NCBI RefSeq assembly: GCF_015694405.1
Contig: NZ_JADQDB010000001.1
Span: forward strand, 248,001-312,000
DNA: 64,000 bases
Reading direction: 5' to 3'
From: Pelagibacterium limicola
Lineage (GTDB): Bacteria > Pseudomonadota > Alphaproteobacteria > Rhizobiales > Devosiaceae
Part shown: piece by piece, positions 20,020 to 29,451 of the stretch
Layout: the number at the start of each line of letters is the position of its first letter
Numbering within the stretch: the stretch's first letter is position 1
The notes under the pieces: generated by a model
What the model was told of the DNA's origin: nothing
Databases searched by the model: none
Seen by the model: the letters and a program-made list of their open reading frames with translations, nothing else
Program-made: the position numbers and the translations under genes

Positions 20020-20226
20020 CTAGTTCGTCACGTCCACTTCGACGTCGGGCACATTGACGGCGGGCACCTCGATCTCGAGTCTCCCGCCCTGTCCGCCCGT
20101 ATTGGCATTCACAAACCAGATAATGCCGATAATGACGACGACGCCGATGAGGATGGCGGCAATCAACCCGCCGCTTCCGCCTCCGCCGTCGTTTACGACA
20201 ACCGTTTCACGTTCACGTTCGACCAT
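20020..20226 (-). CDS. Small single-pass membrane protein (68 aa)
   Basis: From ATG 20226 (AAAGGA 9-10 bases upstream) this codes for 68 residues. A charged N-terminus (VERERETVVVND) leads to a glycine run, one membrane helix (LIAAILIGVVVIIGIIWFV, about 20-38) and a valine/acid-rich tail (LEIEVPAVNVPDVEVDV). The layout is common among uncharacterised Hyphomicrobiales proteins. I do not know a function. Confidence 0.75.
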   Translation of the reverse strand: MVERERETVVVNDGGGGSGGLIAAILIGVVVIIGIIWFVNANTGGQGGRLEIEVPAVNVPDVEVDVTN

Positions 20227-20348
20227 GTGTCCAATTCCTTTTGCACTGGCCCCTTGACGCGAAAACGGAGGGAGGGAACGAAAGTTCCTAGCGCCCATTG
20301 ACGCCAGCGGCAGGAGGTCGTCCAATCCTTGGGCGAGAGGAGAATGCT

Positions 20349-21983
20349 ATGGCCGAGCCGGGCGCCTCTGACCCCTTTGCGGTCTACAACCAGCCGCCGC
20401 TCCGTGACGGGATCGACCTTTGGCACGCGGACCCTCTGTTGCGTTCCGGGGTTGCCGCCTTTTCTCCAGATTTCGCACCGGGCGTAATGGGCTTTGCCGC
20501 GACCCTTGGCCAGCCCGGCACCGTTGCTGCCGGCCATAGCCTCGCCACCAGCCAGCGTCCGGTTCTCCAACGCTTCGACACCGGCGGGCGGCGCATCGAG
20601 ACCGTCGCCTATCCCGACGCCTATCATGCCTTCATGACCACCGGCATGGGAGCCGGGTATGCCGCCCTTCCTTGGACCGCCAGCGAAAGCGGCCACGCCG
20701 CTCACGCCGCGATGGTCTATCTCATGAGCCAGGTCGAGCCCGGCGTCTGCTGCCCCATGACCATGACCTATGCGGCGGTCCCGGCCCTCCTCAAGGGCGA
20801 GGGCCTCGCTGCCGATCTCGCCCGCCGCGCCATGAGCGCCCGATACGACCCGGCCGATGTTCCTGTCCCCCAGAAACAGGGCGCGACCATCGGCATGGCC
20901 ATGACCGAGAAGCAAGGGGGTTCGGACGTTCGCGCCAACCTCGCACAAGCCGAACCCGGCGATGGCGGCTTTTTCCTCTTCGGGCATAAATGGTTCTGCT
21001 CGGCTCCGATGTCCGATGCGTTCCTGACCCTTGCCCGGCGCCCGGAGGGACTCTCCTGCTTTGTCGTTCCCCGCCGTCTTCCCGACGGCACGCTCAACGC
21101 CATCCACCTGATGCGGCTCAAGGACAAGCTGGGAAACCGCGCCAACGCCTCGGCCGAAATCGAATATCATGGCGCTTATGCGCAAATGCTCGGCGAGCCC
21201 GGCGATGGTATCCGCACCATCCTCGAAATGGTCCACCACACGCGCCTCGATACCTCCATCGCGCCCGCCGGCCTCATGCGCCGTGCGCTCGTTGAAGCCC
21301 ATTACTGGGCAAGACATCGTTCCGTCTTCGGCGCGCCCCTCATCGATCAGCCCTTGATGCGCAACGTCCTTGCCGACCTTACGCTCGAATGGGCCTCGGC
21401 CTTCCTCCTCGCCATGCGCGTCGCCCGCGCCTTCGATGCGGCCGGGAGGGATCCCGGCGAACACGCCTTTGCCCGCCTCGCCGTGGCACTCGCCAAATAT
21501 TCCAACAACAAGGCCTGCCCGGCTGTGGTTTGCGAGGCGATGGAGTGCCTGGGCGGCATGGGCTATGTCGAGGATACCCCCGTGCCCTGGCTCTATCGTG
21601 AGGCCCCCCTCAATGCCATCTGGGAGGGCTCGGGCAATGTCGTCTGCCTCGATGTCCTACGCACGCTTTCAAGATTGCCCCGTTCGGCAGAAATCCTGCT
21701 CACCGAACTCGAATCCGCTCGCGGCGCTCATCCCGATTTTGACACTGCCCTCGTGGCGCTGAAGGATCGCCTTGTCTCCCCGATCGCCGAGGCGGACGCC
21801 CGTTATCTTACCGGACAAATGGCGCTTCTCCTCGCCACCGCCCTGATGATCGAACATCATCCGGGCCCGATCGCCGAGACGTTCGCCGCCACCCGCCTGG
21901 GCAACGCCAAAGGCCCCACATTGGGCGCCTTCAGCCGAACGGTCCCAGTGGACGCCATCCTTACAATTGTGGAAGCGGGATAA
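20349..21983 (+). CDS. AidB-like acyl-CoA dehydrogenase
   Basis: This 544-residue flavoprotein closely follows the E. coli AidB pattern: an N-terminal FAVYNQPPL, then CCPMTMTYAAVPAL, GMAMTEKQGGSDVRANL, GHKWFCSAPMSDAFL, LKDKLGNRANASAEIE and a C-terminal NAIWEGSGNVVCLDVLR. AidB protects DNA during alkylation stress, although the catalytic role of the flavin is unclear. The ATG at 20349 has AGAGGAG upstream. No ada or alkB gene is near. Confidence 0.92.
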   Translation: MAEPGASDPFAVYNQPPLRDGIDLWHADPLLRSGVAAFSPDFAPGVMGFAATLGQPGTVAAGHSLATSQRPVLQRFDTGGRRIETVAYPDAYHAFMTTGMGAGYAALPWTASESGHAAHAAMVYLMSQVEPGVCCPMTMTYAAVPALLKGEGLAADLARRAMSARYDPADVPVPQKQGATIGMAMTEKQGGSDVRANLAQAEPGDGGFFLFGHKWFCSAPMSDAFLTLARRPEGLSCFVVPRRLPDGTLNAIHLMRLKDKLGNRANASAEIEYHGAYAQMLGEPGDGIRTILEMVHHTRLDTSIAPAGLMRRALVEAHYWARHRSVFGAPLIDQPLMRNVLADLTLEWASAFLLAMRVARAFDAAGRDPGEHAFARLAVALAKYSNNKACPAVVCEAMECLGGMGYVEDTPVPWLYREAPLNAIWEGSGNVVCLDVLRTLSRLPRSAEILLTELESARGAHPDFDTALVALKDRLVSPIAEADARYLTGQMALLLATALMIEHHPGPIAETFAATRLGNAKGPTLGAFSRTVPVDAILTIVEAG

Positions 21984-22055
21984 GTGAACCCCGGAGCTTC
22001 CCGTTTCTGTTTCAACGAGAACGGAAGGGTTTGGACGAGAAATGCCGCGATACGC

Positions 22056-22568
22056 TCACCCCCACGCCCGCAACAGCGGCCCATCCCACCCTGCGACCGG
22101 ATCGGTCTGCGGCACCGGGACTTTCGCAATCGTCTCATCGGCCTGCGGCCGCTCGCCCTCCTCTCCCTTGAGGAGATCGTAGTCCTGGCCCGGGGGATAG
22201 GCCCCCACCATCATGAAATCCTCGCTCGCGCTTTCGCACATATGCGCGACCCCCGCAGGAATCACCACGACATCCCCGGCCTTCACCGCCAGCGTTTCCC
22301 CATTCGGCCCACCGAACCTGATCCGGGCTTCCCCCCGGGCACAACCCAGCGCCTCGTGTGCACTCGAATGATAGTGGTGGAAATCGTAGACCGTGTACCG
22401 CCATTGCGGGGGCCAGCCACTGGCGTCGAACATCTGCTCGACGGCCTCCGGCGTTACCGCTTCTCCGGTGATGGCCTGTGCATAAACGATCAGCGGTAGC
22501 CGGTTGTTGGGAAACCGCCCGTCATCGGCAAAAAAGTGCTGGCTGACCTTGGCGACATTGCCGCGCAT
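22056..22568 (-). CDS. Cupin domain protein, YjlB-like
   Basis: This 170-residue protein from ATG 22568 (GAGGAG upstream) has a single cupin barrel. HHYHSSAHEALGCARGEARI carries the first metal-binding His/Glu set and GDVVVIPAGVAHMCESASEDF the second. The opening FADDGRFPNNRLPLIVY and the MVGAYPPGQDYDLLKGE stretch match Bacillus YjlB-type proteins, which are structurally known but not biochemically assigned. It is convergent with the AidB-like gene. Confidence 0.88.
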   Translation of the reverse strand: MRGNVAKVSQHFFADDGRFPNNRLPLIVYAQAITGEAVTPEAVEQMFDASGWPPQWRYTVYDFHHYHSSAHEALGCARGEARIRFGGPNGETLAVKAGDVVVIPAGVAHMCESASEDFMMVGAYPPGQDYDLLKGEEGERPQADETIAKVPVPQTDPVAGWDGPLLRAWG

Positions 22569-22789
22569 TCCGTCTCTCCTCTCGCTCTCCGATGCCCCCG
22601 AATGCTCCAGTTCCCCACCGGTTCCACACCGGATCAATAGTTATTTGACCAATCGGTCAAACTTTGTCTAACTTTCATCATCGCGTCACGGTGTCGTCAC
22701 GCAAGAACGGCAAGTGGGGCAGCTCGGCTGTCGCCGCGCGCGGCACAAGGCCACGAGCACCACAACCAGCGTCCATCAGGAGGGACATC

Positions 22790-24775
22790 ATGAAACTGTT
22801 TGGATCCATTTCCCGCCGAGCCTTCCTCGCGGGATCGGCCAGCGTCGGCGTATCCGCCGTCGTCATGCACCCGTTTGCAGTCATGGCACAGGCCCGCCAG
22901 GCCCATCTCCGCATCCTCGAAACCACGGACATCCACGTCAACGTCGTTCCCTACGATTATTTCGCCGACGCTCCCGACGACACCTTGGGCCTCGCGCGCA
23001 CGGCTTCGATCATCGATGACATCCGGGCCGAAGCCGGCAATGCGATCCTCCTCGACAACGGCGATACCATCCAGGGTAGCCCGATGGGCGATTATGTCGC
23101 CTATGAACGCGGCGTTGACGGCGAGAACGTCCATCCTACAATCGCGGCGATGAACGCGCTCGGTTATGATGCTGCCACCATTGGCAACCACGAGTTCAAC
23201 TACGGCCTCGAATTCCTCGAAGCCTCGTTCTCTGGTGCCGGCTTCCCGGTCGTCCTCGCCAACGTCATCCGCGGCACCGAATTGGGCGCTACCCCGCTCG
23301 AAGACGACACGCTCTACCCGCCCTACATCATCATCGACAAGGAACTGGTCGATGGCGCGGGCGAAACCCATACCATCCGTATCGGCATCATCGGCTTCAC
23401 CCCGCCCCAGATCATGATGTGGGACGCTGGGCACCTTGAAGGCCGCGTTGCCGTACGCGATATCGTTGAGACTGCCGAGGCTTGGGTCCCGCGCATCCGC
23501 GAGGAAGGTGCCGACATCGTCGTGGCACTCTCGCACTCGGGCATTTCGGGCGAATACCAGACCACCGGCGAAAACGCCTCGCTCCAGCTCGCCGGCGTCG
23601 ACGGCATCGACGTCGTTCTCACCGGCCACCATCACCTCGTTTTCCCCGGTCCCGACTATGACGGCATTGAGGGTGTCGATATCGAAGCCGGCACGCTCAA
23701 CGGCAAGCCTGCCGTCATGGCCGGGTTCTGGGGCAGCCATATGGGCCTCGTCGACCTGCTGCTCGAAGTCGGCGATGACGGCACCTGGTCCATTCTCTCC
23801 CACACCTCCGAGGCGCGCCCGATCTACAATCGCGTCGATGGCGCGATCGTTCCGACCGTGGGGGACAATGATGCGGTGCTCGCCTCCGTCGAGGAGCCGC
23901 ATCGGGAAACCCTCGATTATGTCCGCCGCCCCGTCGGCGAAACCGCGGCCCCGCTCCACTCCTATTTCGCACTTGTCGCCGACGATCCATCCGTCCAGAT
24001 CGTCAACATCGCGCAAACCGCCTATCTCCAGCAGATGCTGGCCGGCACCGAATATGAAGGCCTGCCCATGCTCTCCGCCGCCGCCCCGTTCAAGGCCGGC
24101 GGACGCGGCGGCCCCGCTTACTACACCGACGTTCCTGTCGGCCCCGTCGCCATCCGCAACGTTGCCGATCTCTACCTCTATCCCAACACGTTCAAGGCGG
24201 TGAAAATCACCGGCGCGGACGTCAAGAACTGGCTTGAACGCTCCGCCGGCATCTTCAATCAGGTGACCCCCGGCGAGGCCGACCAACCCCTGATCGATTC
24301 CACCTTCCCGTCCTACAATTTCGACGTCATCGACGGGGTAACCTACCGGATCGATATCACCCAGCCCTCGCGCTACAGCGCCGATGGCCGTGAGGAGATC
24401 AACCCGGGCGCCAGCCGCATCGTCGATCTCATGTACAACGGCGCGCCCATCGATCCCGATCAGGAATTCATCGTCGCCACCAACAACTACCGCGCTGGCG
24501 GCGGCGGCCGCTTCCCTGGCATCGGCCCCGACAAGATCGTCTTCGAAGGCCCCGATACCAATCGCGACCTGATCGTGCGCTATATCGTCGAACAGGGCAC
24601 CATCAACCCGGCCGCGGACAATAACTGGTCGCTGGCCGAAATCGGCGGCACCACCGTCCTCTTCGAAACCGGCCCCGCCGGCGCCGAACATCTGGGCGAC
24701 GTCACCGCCGTCTCCATCGAAGCCACCGGCGATACCAGCGAAGCCGGCTTCGGCATCTACCGCATAACACTCTGA
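22790..24775 (+). CDS. cpdB: Periplasmic 2',3'-cyclic-nucleotide 2'-phosphodiesterase/3'-nucleotidase
   Basis: This 661-residue secreted enzyme starts at ATG 22790 (AGGAGG upstream). A Tat-type signal SRRAFLAG (about 8-15) leads the protein. The metallophosphoesterase domain has [34 protein letters not shown] and [11 protein letters not shown], and the C-terminal 5'-nucleotidase domain contains FKAGGRGG and [13 protein letters not shown]. CpdB-type enzymes salvage phosphate and nucleosides from extracellular nucleotides. A G/C hairpin follows the gene. Confidence 0.93.
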   Translation: MKLFGSISRRAFLAGSASVGVSAVVMHPFAVMAQARQAHLRILETTDIHVNVVPYDYFADAPDDTLGLARTASIIDDIRAEAGNAILLDNGDTIQGSPMGDYVAYERGVDGENVHPTIAAMNALGYDAATIGNHEFNYGLEFLEASFSGAGFPVVLANVIRGTELGATPLEDDTLYPPYIIIDKELVDGAGETHTIRIGIIGFTPPQIMMWDAGHLEGRVAVRDIVETAEAWVPRIREEGADIVVALSHSGISGEYQTTGENASLQLAGVDGIDVVLTGHHHLVFPGPDYDGIEGVDIEAGTLNGKPAVMAGFWGSHMGLVDLLLEVGDDGTWSILSHTSEARPIYNRVDGAIVPTVGDNDAVLASVEEPHRETLDYVRRPVGETAAPLHSYFALVADDPSVQIVNIAQTAYLQQMLAGTEYEGLPMLSAAAPFKAGGRGGPAYYTDVPVGPVAIRNVADLYLYPNTFKAVKITGADVKNWLERSAGIFNQVTPGEADQPLIDSTFPSYNFDVIDGVTYRIDITQPSRYSADGREEINPGASRIVDLMYNGAPIDPDQEFIVATNNYRAGGGGRFPGIGPDKIVFEGPDTNRDLIVRYIVEQGTINPAADNNWSLAEIGGTTVLFETGPAGAEHLGDVTAVSIEATGDTSEAGFGIYRITL

Positions 24776-24782
24776 CCCGGCT

Positions 24783-24813
24783 ACAGGGCCGGACCCCTCC
24801 GGACCGGCCCTGT
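24783..24813. terminator. G/C hairpin after nucleotidase gene
   Basis: ACAGGGCCGG and CCGGCCCTGT form a perfect 10-bp stem between the convergent nucleotidase and metallopeptidase genes. No T-run follows, so termination is only suggested. Confidence 0.4.
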
Positions 24814-24871
24814 GCTTCCTGCCTCTCACCCGTTCGCTTGCGTTAAAGCGTGAAGACTCTGGGGTCAGGAC

Positions 24872-25762
24872 CTAGATCGCCACTGAATAGGTGTCGCACG
24901 CGCTGACGTCGCCGCTCTCATATCCTCGGCTAAACCAAGCCTGCCGCTGCGCCGATGTGCCATGCGTGAATGTCTTGGGGATGGCCATCCCCTGCGTCCG
25001 CTCCTGGATCGTGTCATCCCCGATCTGCTCGGCCGCATTCAGCGCTTCCTCGATATCTCCGCTCTCGAGGAGATTTTGCTGCCCCGCGTAATTGGCCCAG
25101 ATCCCCGCATAGCAGTCCGCCTGCAATTCGATCCGCACCGAATAGGCATTGACCTCCTCGGTGCTCATCCGCTGCCGCGCCTGATTGAACTGGGTCAGCA
25201 CCCCGGTAAGCTGTTGCACGTGATGCCCGATTTCGTGCGCGATAACATAGGCCTGCGCAAAATCCCCCGGCGCTCCGAACTCCCGGTGCAACTGCTCGTA
25301 AAATGAAAGATCGATATAAACGCTCCGATCGGACGGACAATAAAAAGGCCCTGTCCGCGCATCTGCCAGCCCGCAGGCCGACCGATCCTGCCCCGAAAAC
25401 AGCACCACCGTCGCCGGTTCGTAGGTCATGCCGTTCTCGGCAAAAACCTGATGCCATAAATCCTCGGTCTCCTGCACGACCACCGCGACGAAATCTGCCA
25501 GCTCGTCCTCGCCCTCCGCCGGCAATTGCTGCGAGCTCGACGCCGCCGTCCCGCCCGTCGGCCCCACGCTTCCGTCAAGCAAGGTCAACGGGTTGATGCC
25601 GAACACCATGCCGATAATGATGATTATGACAACCGCGCCAACGCTCAGCCCGCCCCCGCCGCCCATCCGGATCCCGGGCGACCGCCCCGGGCCCAACATT
25701 CCGCCCCGCGCACCGCGCCGGTCCACGACATTGCCCGAACGCTTCCGACCCGACCATTTCAT
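24872..25762 (-). CDS. YpfJ family zinc metallopeptidase
   Basis: This 296-residue protein from ATG 25762 has a basic, glycine-rich N-terminus (RKRSGNVVDRRG, GGGGGLSVGAVVIIIIIGMVF) with one membrane helix near residues 39-55. The zinc motif is HEIGHHVQ (about 179-186), and the third ligand is probably in ELQADCYAG. Four Cys positions (ACGLADARTG, FYCPSD, ADCYAG, SACDTYS) fit the extracytoplasmic family. The substrate is unknown. Confidence 0.92.
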   Translation of the reverse strand: MKWSGRKRSGNVVDRRGARGGMLGPGRSPGIRMGGGGGLSVGAVVIIIIIGMVFGINPLTLLDGSVGPTGGTAASSSQQLPAEGEDELADFVAVVVQETEDLWHQVFAENGMTYEPATVVLFSGQDRSACGLADARTGPFYCPSDRSVYIDLSFYEQLHREFGAPGDFAQAYVIAHEIGHHVQQLTGVLTQFNQARQRMSTEEVNAYSVRIELQADCYAGIWANYAGQQNLLESGDIEEALNAAEQIGDDTIQERTQGMAIPKTFTHGTSAQRQAWFSRGYESGDVSACDTYSVAI

Positions 25763-25856
25763 CTTGTGCAATCCCTTGCTTACAGGCAATCTCACGCCCG
25801 CCTTGCAAATGCTCTATACATTCGCCGGTTCCCGATCCATCCCGACAAAAAGCACC

Positions 25857-26318
25857 ATGCCCGCTCCCCATATCCGCCCCGCCACCGCCGAAGACCTGGC
25901 CTTCATCGTCAACCTCATAGAGGCCGACGGCATGGTCGGTTCGACCGAGGATACCGCCAACCCGCAAGGCCCCGGCTACATGGCCGCCCTCGCGGCCATC
26001 GAAGCCGACCCCAACCAGCTCCTGCTGATCGCGGAACTGGATGGCCAGCCCGTCGGCACCTTCCAATTGACCTTCACCCCCGGCATCTCCCGCAAGGGCG
26101 CCTGGCGCTGCACCATCGAGGGTGTCCACGTCTCCCCCGAACACCGCAACAAAAAGATCGGTGAAACCATGATGGTATGGGCAGTCGAAACCGCCCGCGC
26201 CCGCAATTGCGTCATGGTGCAACTGACCTCCAACAAAGCCCGCACCAACGCCCACCGCTTCTACAACCGCCTCGGCTTCAAACAGAGCCACGAGGGTTTC
26301 AAGCTGATGCTCGGCTAG
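25857..26318 (+). CDS. GNAT family N-acetyltransferase
   Basis: This 153-residue protein starts at ATG 25857 (MPAPHIRPATAEDLAF). The acetyl-CoA-binding stretch VHVSPEHRNKKIGETMM is the motif A of GNAT enzymes, and FYNRLGFKQSHEGFK is motif B. The acceptor is unknown. Its last 20 bases overlap the end of the convergent isochorismatase-like gene, and it is divergent from the metallopeptidase gene. Confidence 0.9.
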   Translation: MPAPHIRPATAEDLAFIVNLIEADGMVGSTEDTANPQGPGYMAALAAIEADPNQLLLIAELDGQPVGTFQLTFTPGISRKGAWRCTIEGVHVSPEHRNKKIGETMMVWAVETARARNCVMVQLTSNKARTNAHRFYNRLGFKQSHEGFKLMLG

Positions 26319-26952
26319 CCGCCATATCGCCCGCCCGGGCCGCGTTGAAGGATGCAATGATGTCGCCCGCCTCGGGCCGCGTCCCGCCAGCTAGGTGCCC
26401 GATCCATTCCGCCGTCGTGCAGACCGCCGCGAACCGCGCCTGCATTACAACGAGAACCACCCGGTGAATCTCCTCGGCAGTGGCGAACCCGGCACTGTTC
26501 GCATAGGGAACCGTTCCGGTGGCGTCCGACAAAACCTCCACCGTAAAGCCCATATGCAAGGCATGTACCGCGGTCGAGAAATCGCAATTCTGCGTCATAT
26601 ATCCGACGATACTCACCGTATCGATTGATCTCTCGCGCAGCCATTCTTCGAGCCCCGTACCGGTAAAGGCCGAAGGTAGGCGCTTGTCCATCACCACATC
26701 GGCGTGCCGCCGCGCAATTTCGGGGTGAAGGTCCGCCCCTTGCGTTCCCTTGGCAAACACCGGCGCCGCCTCCGGCAGGTCCATGCGGATCACGATCACT
26801 GGAAGCCCCGCACCGTGCGCCGCATCCATAGCCGCCGCAACATTGGGCAGTGTCTCGTTAAAGGGCGGATGCTGGATTGCCAGCGCGCCTCCGGCGTCAT
26901 AGTCGTTCTGCACATCCACCACGATCAGGGCGCGTTTCGGAGTCTGGGTCAT
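26299..26952 (-). CDS. Isochorismatase-like cysteine hydrolase
   Basis: This 217-residue enzyme has the family triad: Asp in ALIVVDVQNDYDAGG (about residue 13), Lys in VVMDKRLPSAF and Cys in GYMTQNCDFSTAVHA. Nicotinamidases, biuret and other amide hydrolases share this fold. The substrate is not evident. AAAGGAG lies ahead of the ATG. It is divergent from a GlxA-type regulator gene 109 bases away, a typical regulator-target layout. Confidence 0.9.
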   Translation of the reverse strand: MTQTPKRALIVVDVQNDYDAGGALAIQHPPFNETLPNVAAAMDAAHGAGLPVIVIRMDLPEAAPVFAKGTQGADLHPEIARRHADVVMDKRLPSAFTGTGLEEWLRERSIDTVSIVGYMTQNCDFSTAVHALHMGFTVEVLSDATGTVPYANSAGFATAEEIHRVVLVVMQARFAAVCTTAEWIGHLAGGTRPEAGDIIASFNAARAGDMAASRASA

Positions 26953-27061
26953 CTGTATCTCCTTTCAGAAACCGCACCCCTTGTCTCATACCCTCCGCGT
27001 TGACAGTGATTGGCTCAATTGCCTATCTTCGAAATAATCAGGCCAAATCGGATCGCTGCTC

Positions 27062-28009
27062 GTGCGTGTCGTGACCTTCGCTTTTTCGGGCATGTCCCCG
27101 TTTCATCTCTCGGTTCCAGGGCTGATCTTTGAAACCGAACGCAAGGCCATCGGCCTGCCACACATCGACTACGCCCTGGCGTCGCTAGACGGGAACGATG
27201 TCAAACTGCCCAACGGTCTGCTGATGCGCCCTGCCGGGGACGTAACCCTTCTGGCCCAGGCGGATCTTGCGATAATTCCCAGTTGGACCGATCTCGACGG
27301 CGCGATTCCCCAAGCATTGGTGGATGCCTTGAATGACGTGGTAAATTCGGGTGGCCGCGCCGCTGGCCTCTGCCTCGGAGCCTATGCGCTGGCGGGCGCC
27401 GGTCTGCTGGACGGCAAAGAGGCCACTACGCATTGGAGCTGGGCGGATCATTTCAGCAACCGCTTCCCCGAAGTGCGGGTAAGACCTGATATGCTCTACG
27501 TCGAATCCGGCCTCTGCCTCACATCGGCCGGCGTCGCCGCCGCGCTCGATGCGTGCCTCCATCTCGTCCGGACAACCTATGGCGAAACGGTCGCCGCCCG
27601 GCTGGCGCGCGCCATCGTCATGGCACCGCACAGGTCCGGCGGTCAGGCGCAGTTCATCGAGCGCCCCGTGCCGCAACAGCCTTCCGACAAACAGCTCGCC
27701 GCCGCTCTTGACCGGATCGGCAAGGACGCCGGCCTGCGCTGGTCCCTCGATTCCGCCGCCGATGCCGCCGGCATGAGCCGCCGCACGTTCACCCGCCGCC
27801 TCAAGGCACAGACGGGACAATCGTTCAGCGATTGGCTGGCGGAACGCCGGGTGAGCCTTGCCTGCGAGATGCTCGAACGCACCGGCCTTTCGGTCGATGC
27901 CATTGCCGAAACGTCCGGGCTCGGCAGCCCGGCAAACCTGCGGACCCGCTTCGCCCGCTATACCGGCCTCACGCCAACCGAGTGGCGCGCCCGCTTCGCC
28001 GCCCGCTGA
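27062..28009 (+). CDS. GlxA-type transcriptional regulator (DJ-1/PfpI + AraC)
   Basis: This 315-residue regulator begins at GTG 27062. The N-terminal DJ-1/PfpI domain contains the nucleophile-elbow-like AAGLCLGAYALAGAGLLDG (about 99-117), and the C-terminal AraC domain has MSRRTFTRRLKAQTGQSFSDW and VDAIAETSGLGSPANLRTRF. Family members often control genes for amidases or nitrogen compounds. Its divergent partner is an isochorismatase-like amidohydrolase, which makes that gene the likeliest target (inference). Confidence 0.92.
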   Translation: MRVVTFAFSGMSPFHLSVPGLIFETERKAIGLPHIDYALASLDGNDVKLPNGLLMRPAGDVTLLAQADLAIIPSWTDLDGAIPQALVDALNDVVNSGGRAAGLCLGAYALAGAGLLDGKEATTHWSWADHFSNRFPEVRVRPDMLYVESGLCLTSAGVAAALDACLHLVRTTYGETVAARLARAIVMAPHRSGGQAQFIERPVPQQPSDKQLAAALDRIGKDAGLRWSLDSAADAAGMSRRTFTRRLKAQTGQSFSDWLAERRVSLACEMLERTGLSVDAIAETSGLGSPANLRTRFARYTGLTPTEWRARFAAR

Positions 28010-28018
28010 ATACGCGCC

Positions 28019-28846
28019 TCACGTAAACACCAGCGGATCGGGCCCCGTCCGCCCATCCGCCGTATCGAGCGCCGCGATCCGCTCCATATCCTCTCCATCG
28101 AGCGCGAAATCGAACACGTCGAAATTCTCCGCCAGCCGCGCCGCATTCGCCGTCTTGGGAAAGAGGATCAGCCCCTGCTCGATATGCCAGCGGATCACGA
28201 CCTGCCCGGGCGTCTTCCCGTGCTTTTGCGCAATCGAAACGATCGCCGGATCGCCCAGCACGTTCCTCTTCCCGAGCGGCGTCCAGCTTTCGATGGCAAT
28301 GCCCTTGTCCGCATGGACCGCCCGCAAATCGCGCCTCTGGAAGCGCGGATGCAACTCGATCTGGTTGACCGAAGGCACCACCCCCGTCTCCCCGATGATC
28401 CGCTCCAGATGGTCGGGATTGAAATTCGATACCCCGATGGACCGGATGCGCCCTTCTTCCCTGAGCCGGATAAACGCCTTCCAGCTCTCGACATACCGAT
28501 CCACCCGCGGCATCGGCCAGTGGATCAGGTAGAGATCGAGCACATCGAGCCCGAGCCGCTGCATCGTCCCGTCGAACGCGCGCAGCGTCTCGTCGAACCC
28601 GTGCTCGCCATTACGCAGCTTCGAGGTGACAAACACCTCCTCCCGCGCCAGCCCCGATTGCCTGACGGCCTCCCCCACGCCGCGCTCGTTCTCATAGCCC
28701 GCCGCCGTGTCGATATGCCGGTAGCCGAGCCGGAAGGCCTCCAGCGCAACGCCGGTCACCTCCGTATCGGAAAGCTGCCACGTCCCCAGCCCCATCTGCG
28801 GAATGGAAACGCCGTCATTGAGCGTTACGAATGTCTGCTCGGCCAT
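28019..28846 (-). CDS. Aldo/keto reductase (2,5-diketo-gluconate reductase type)
   Basis: This 275-residue NADPH-dependent oxidoreductase shows the AKR tetrad: Asp and Tyr in IDTAAGYENE, Lys in VFVTSKLRN and His in YLIHWPMP. Later GVSNFNPDHLERI and FPKTANAARLAENFDVFDF complete the barrel. It resembles DkgA/DkgB enzymes, which reduce small aldehydes or keto acids. It lies 12 bases after the DUF985 cupin gene on the same strand, so the two are probably co-transcribed. Confidence 0.93.
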   Translation of the reverse strand: MAEQTFVTLNDGVSIPQMGLGTWQLSDTEVTGVALEAFRLGYRHIDTAAGYENERGVGEAVRQSGLAREEVFVTSKLRNGEHGFDETLRAFDGTMQRLGLDVLDLYLIHWPMPRVDRYVESWKAFIRLREEGRIRSIGVSNFNPDHLERIIGETGVVPSVNQIELHPRFQRRDLRAVHADKGIAIESWTPLGKRNVLGDPAIVSIAQKHGKTPGQVVIRWHIEQGLILFPKTANAARLAENFDVFDFALDGEDMERIAALDTADGRTGPDPLVFT

Positions 28847-28858
28847 AAGCCTTCTCCT

Positions 28859-29299
28859 CTACTTGATAATGTCGAAATCGGGCGCCGCGAGCTCGAACCC
28901 CTCGAAGCGGAACCCGGGCGACACCGTGCACCCAACGAGCGAGAACGCCCCAAGGCTCCGCGCCGCCTGCCAGTGCATCACCGGCACGATCGCCTGCGGC
29001 AATTCCCCAGCCAGGACGTCCGGCCCCAATCGGCGTTCGATCGCCGGCCCGGCCTCATCAGCTGCCACCGAAAGCACCAAAGGCGCCCCGGCATGGAAAT
29101 GCCAGATCTCCGTCGCATCGATCCGATGCCAATGACTCCGTTCCCCGTCCCTGAGCAGAAAAAGAATGGACGTCCCGAATGCTCGCCCCTCCGCCGTCAC
29201 CTGCTCATCCACCCAAACCTGCCGATACCACCCGCCTTCGGGGTGCTGCTCAAGCCTGAGCTTTTCGATGATTTCATCGGCTGTGCTTTCGCCCCGCAT
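28859..29299 (-). CDS. DUF985 cupin protein
   Basis: This 146-residue cupin has the DUF985 pattern LEQHPEGGWYRQVW, then SHWHRIDATEIWHFHAG with metal-ligand histidines, and LVGCTVSPGFRFEGFELA. Members are related to yeast YML079W and to epimerase-like cupins; the natural ligand is unknown. The length is full for the family. It is first in a two-gene unit with the aldo/keto reductase. Confidence 0.9.
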   Translation of the reverse strand: MRGESTADEIIEKLRLEQHPEGGWYRQVWVDEQVTAEGRAFGTSILFLLRDGERSHWHRIDATEIWHFHAGAPLVLSVAADEAGPAIERRLGPDVLAGELPQAIVPVMHWQAARSLGAFSLVGCTVSPGFRFEGFELAAPDFDIIK

Positions 29300-29451
29300 G
29301 TCGCCGTCTCCGCTCCTTCACAAAAAATCCCGCTTTATGCTGGAAATCCACCACCGCTTCGTCTAGAGAGACCGCCTAGCCAACAGAATCCCTGCCCCGT
29401 TCACCGCGCGACAGCTTCGCCCGCCGCGCGCCTGATGACGAGAGCCACCCG

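Noticed and set aside
22697-24829. A 710-codon open frame antisense to the nucleotidase gene
   Set aside because: The sense strand has full metallophosphoesterase motifs; the antisense product is low-complexity Gly/Asp/Ala. Long antisense frames are a normal result of high GC.
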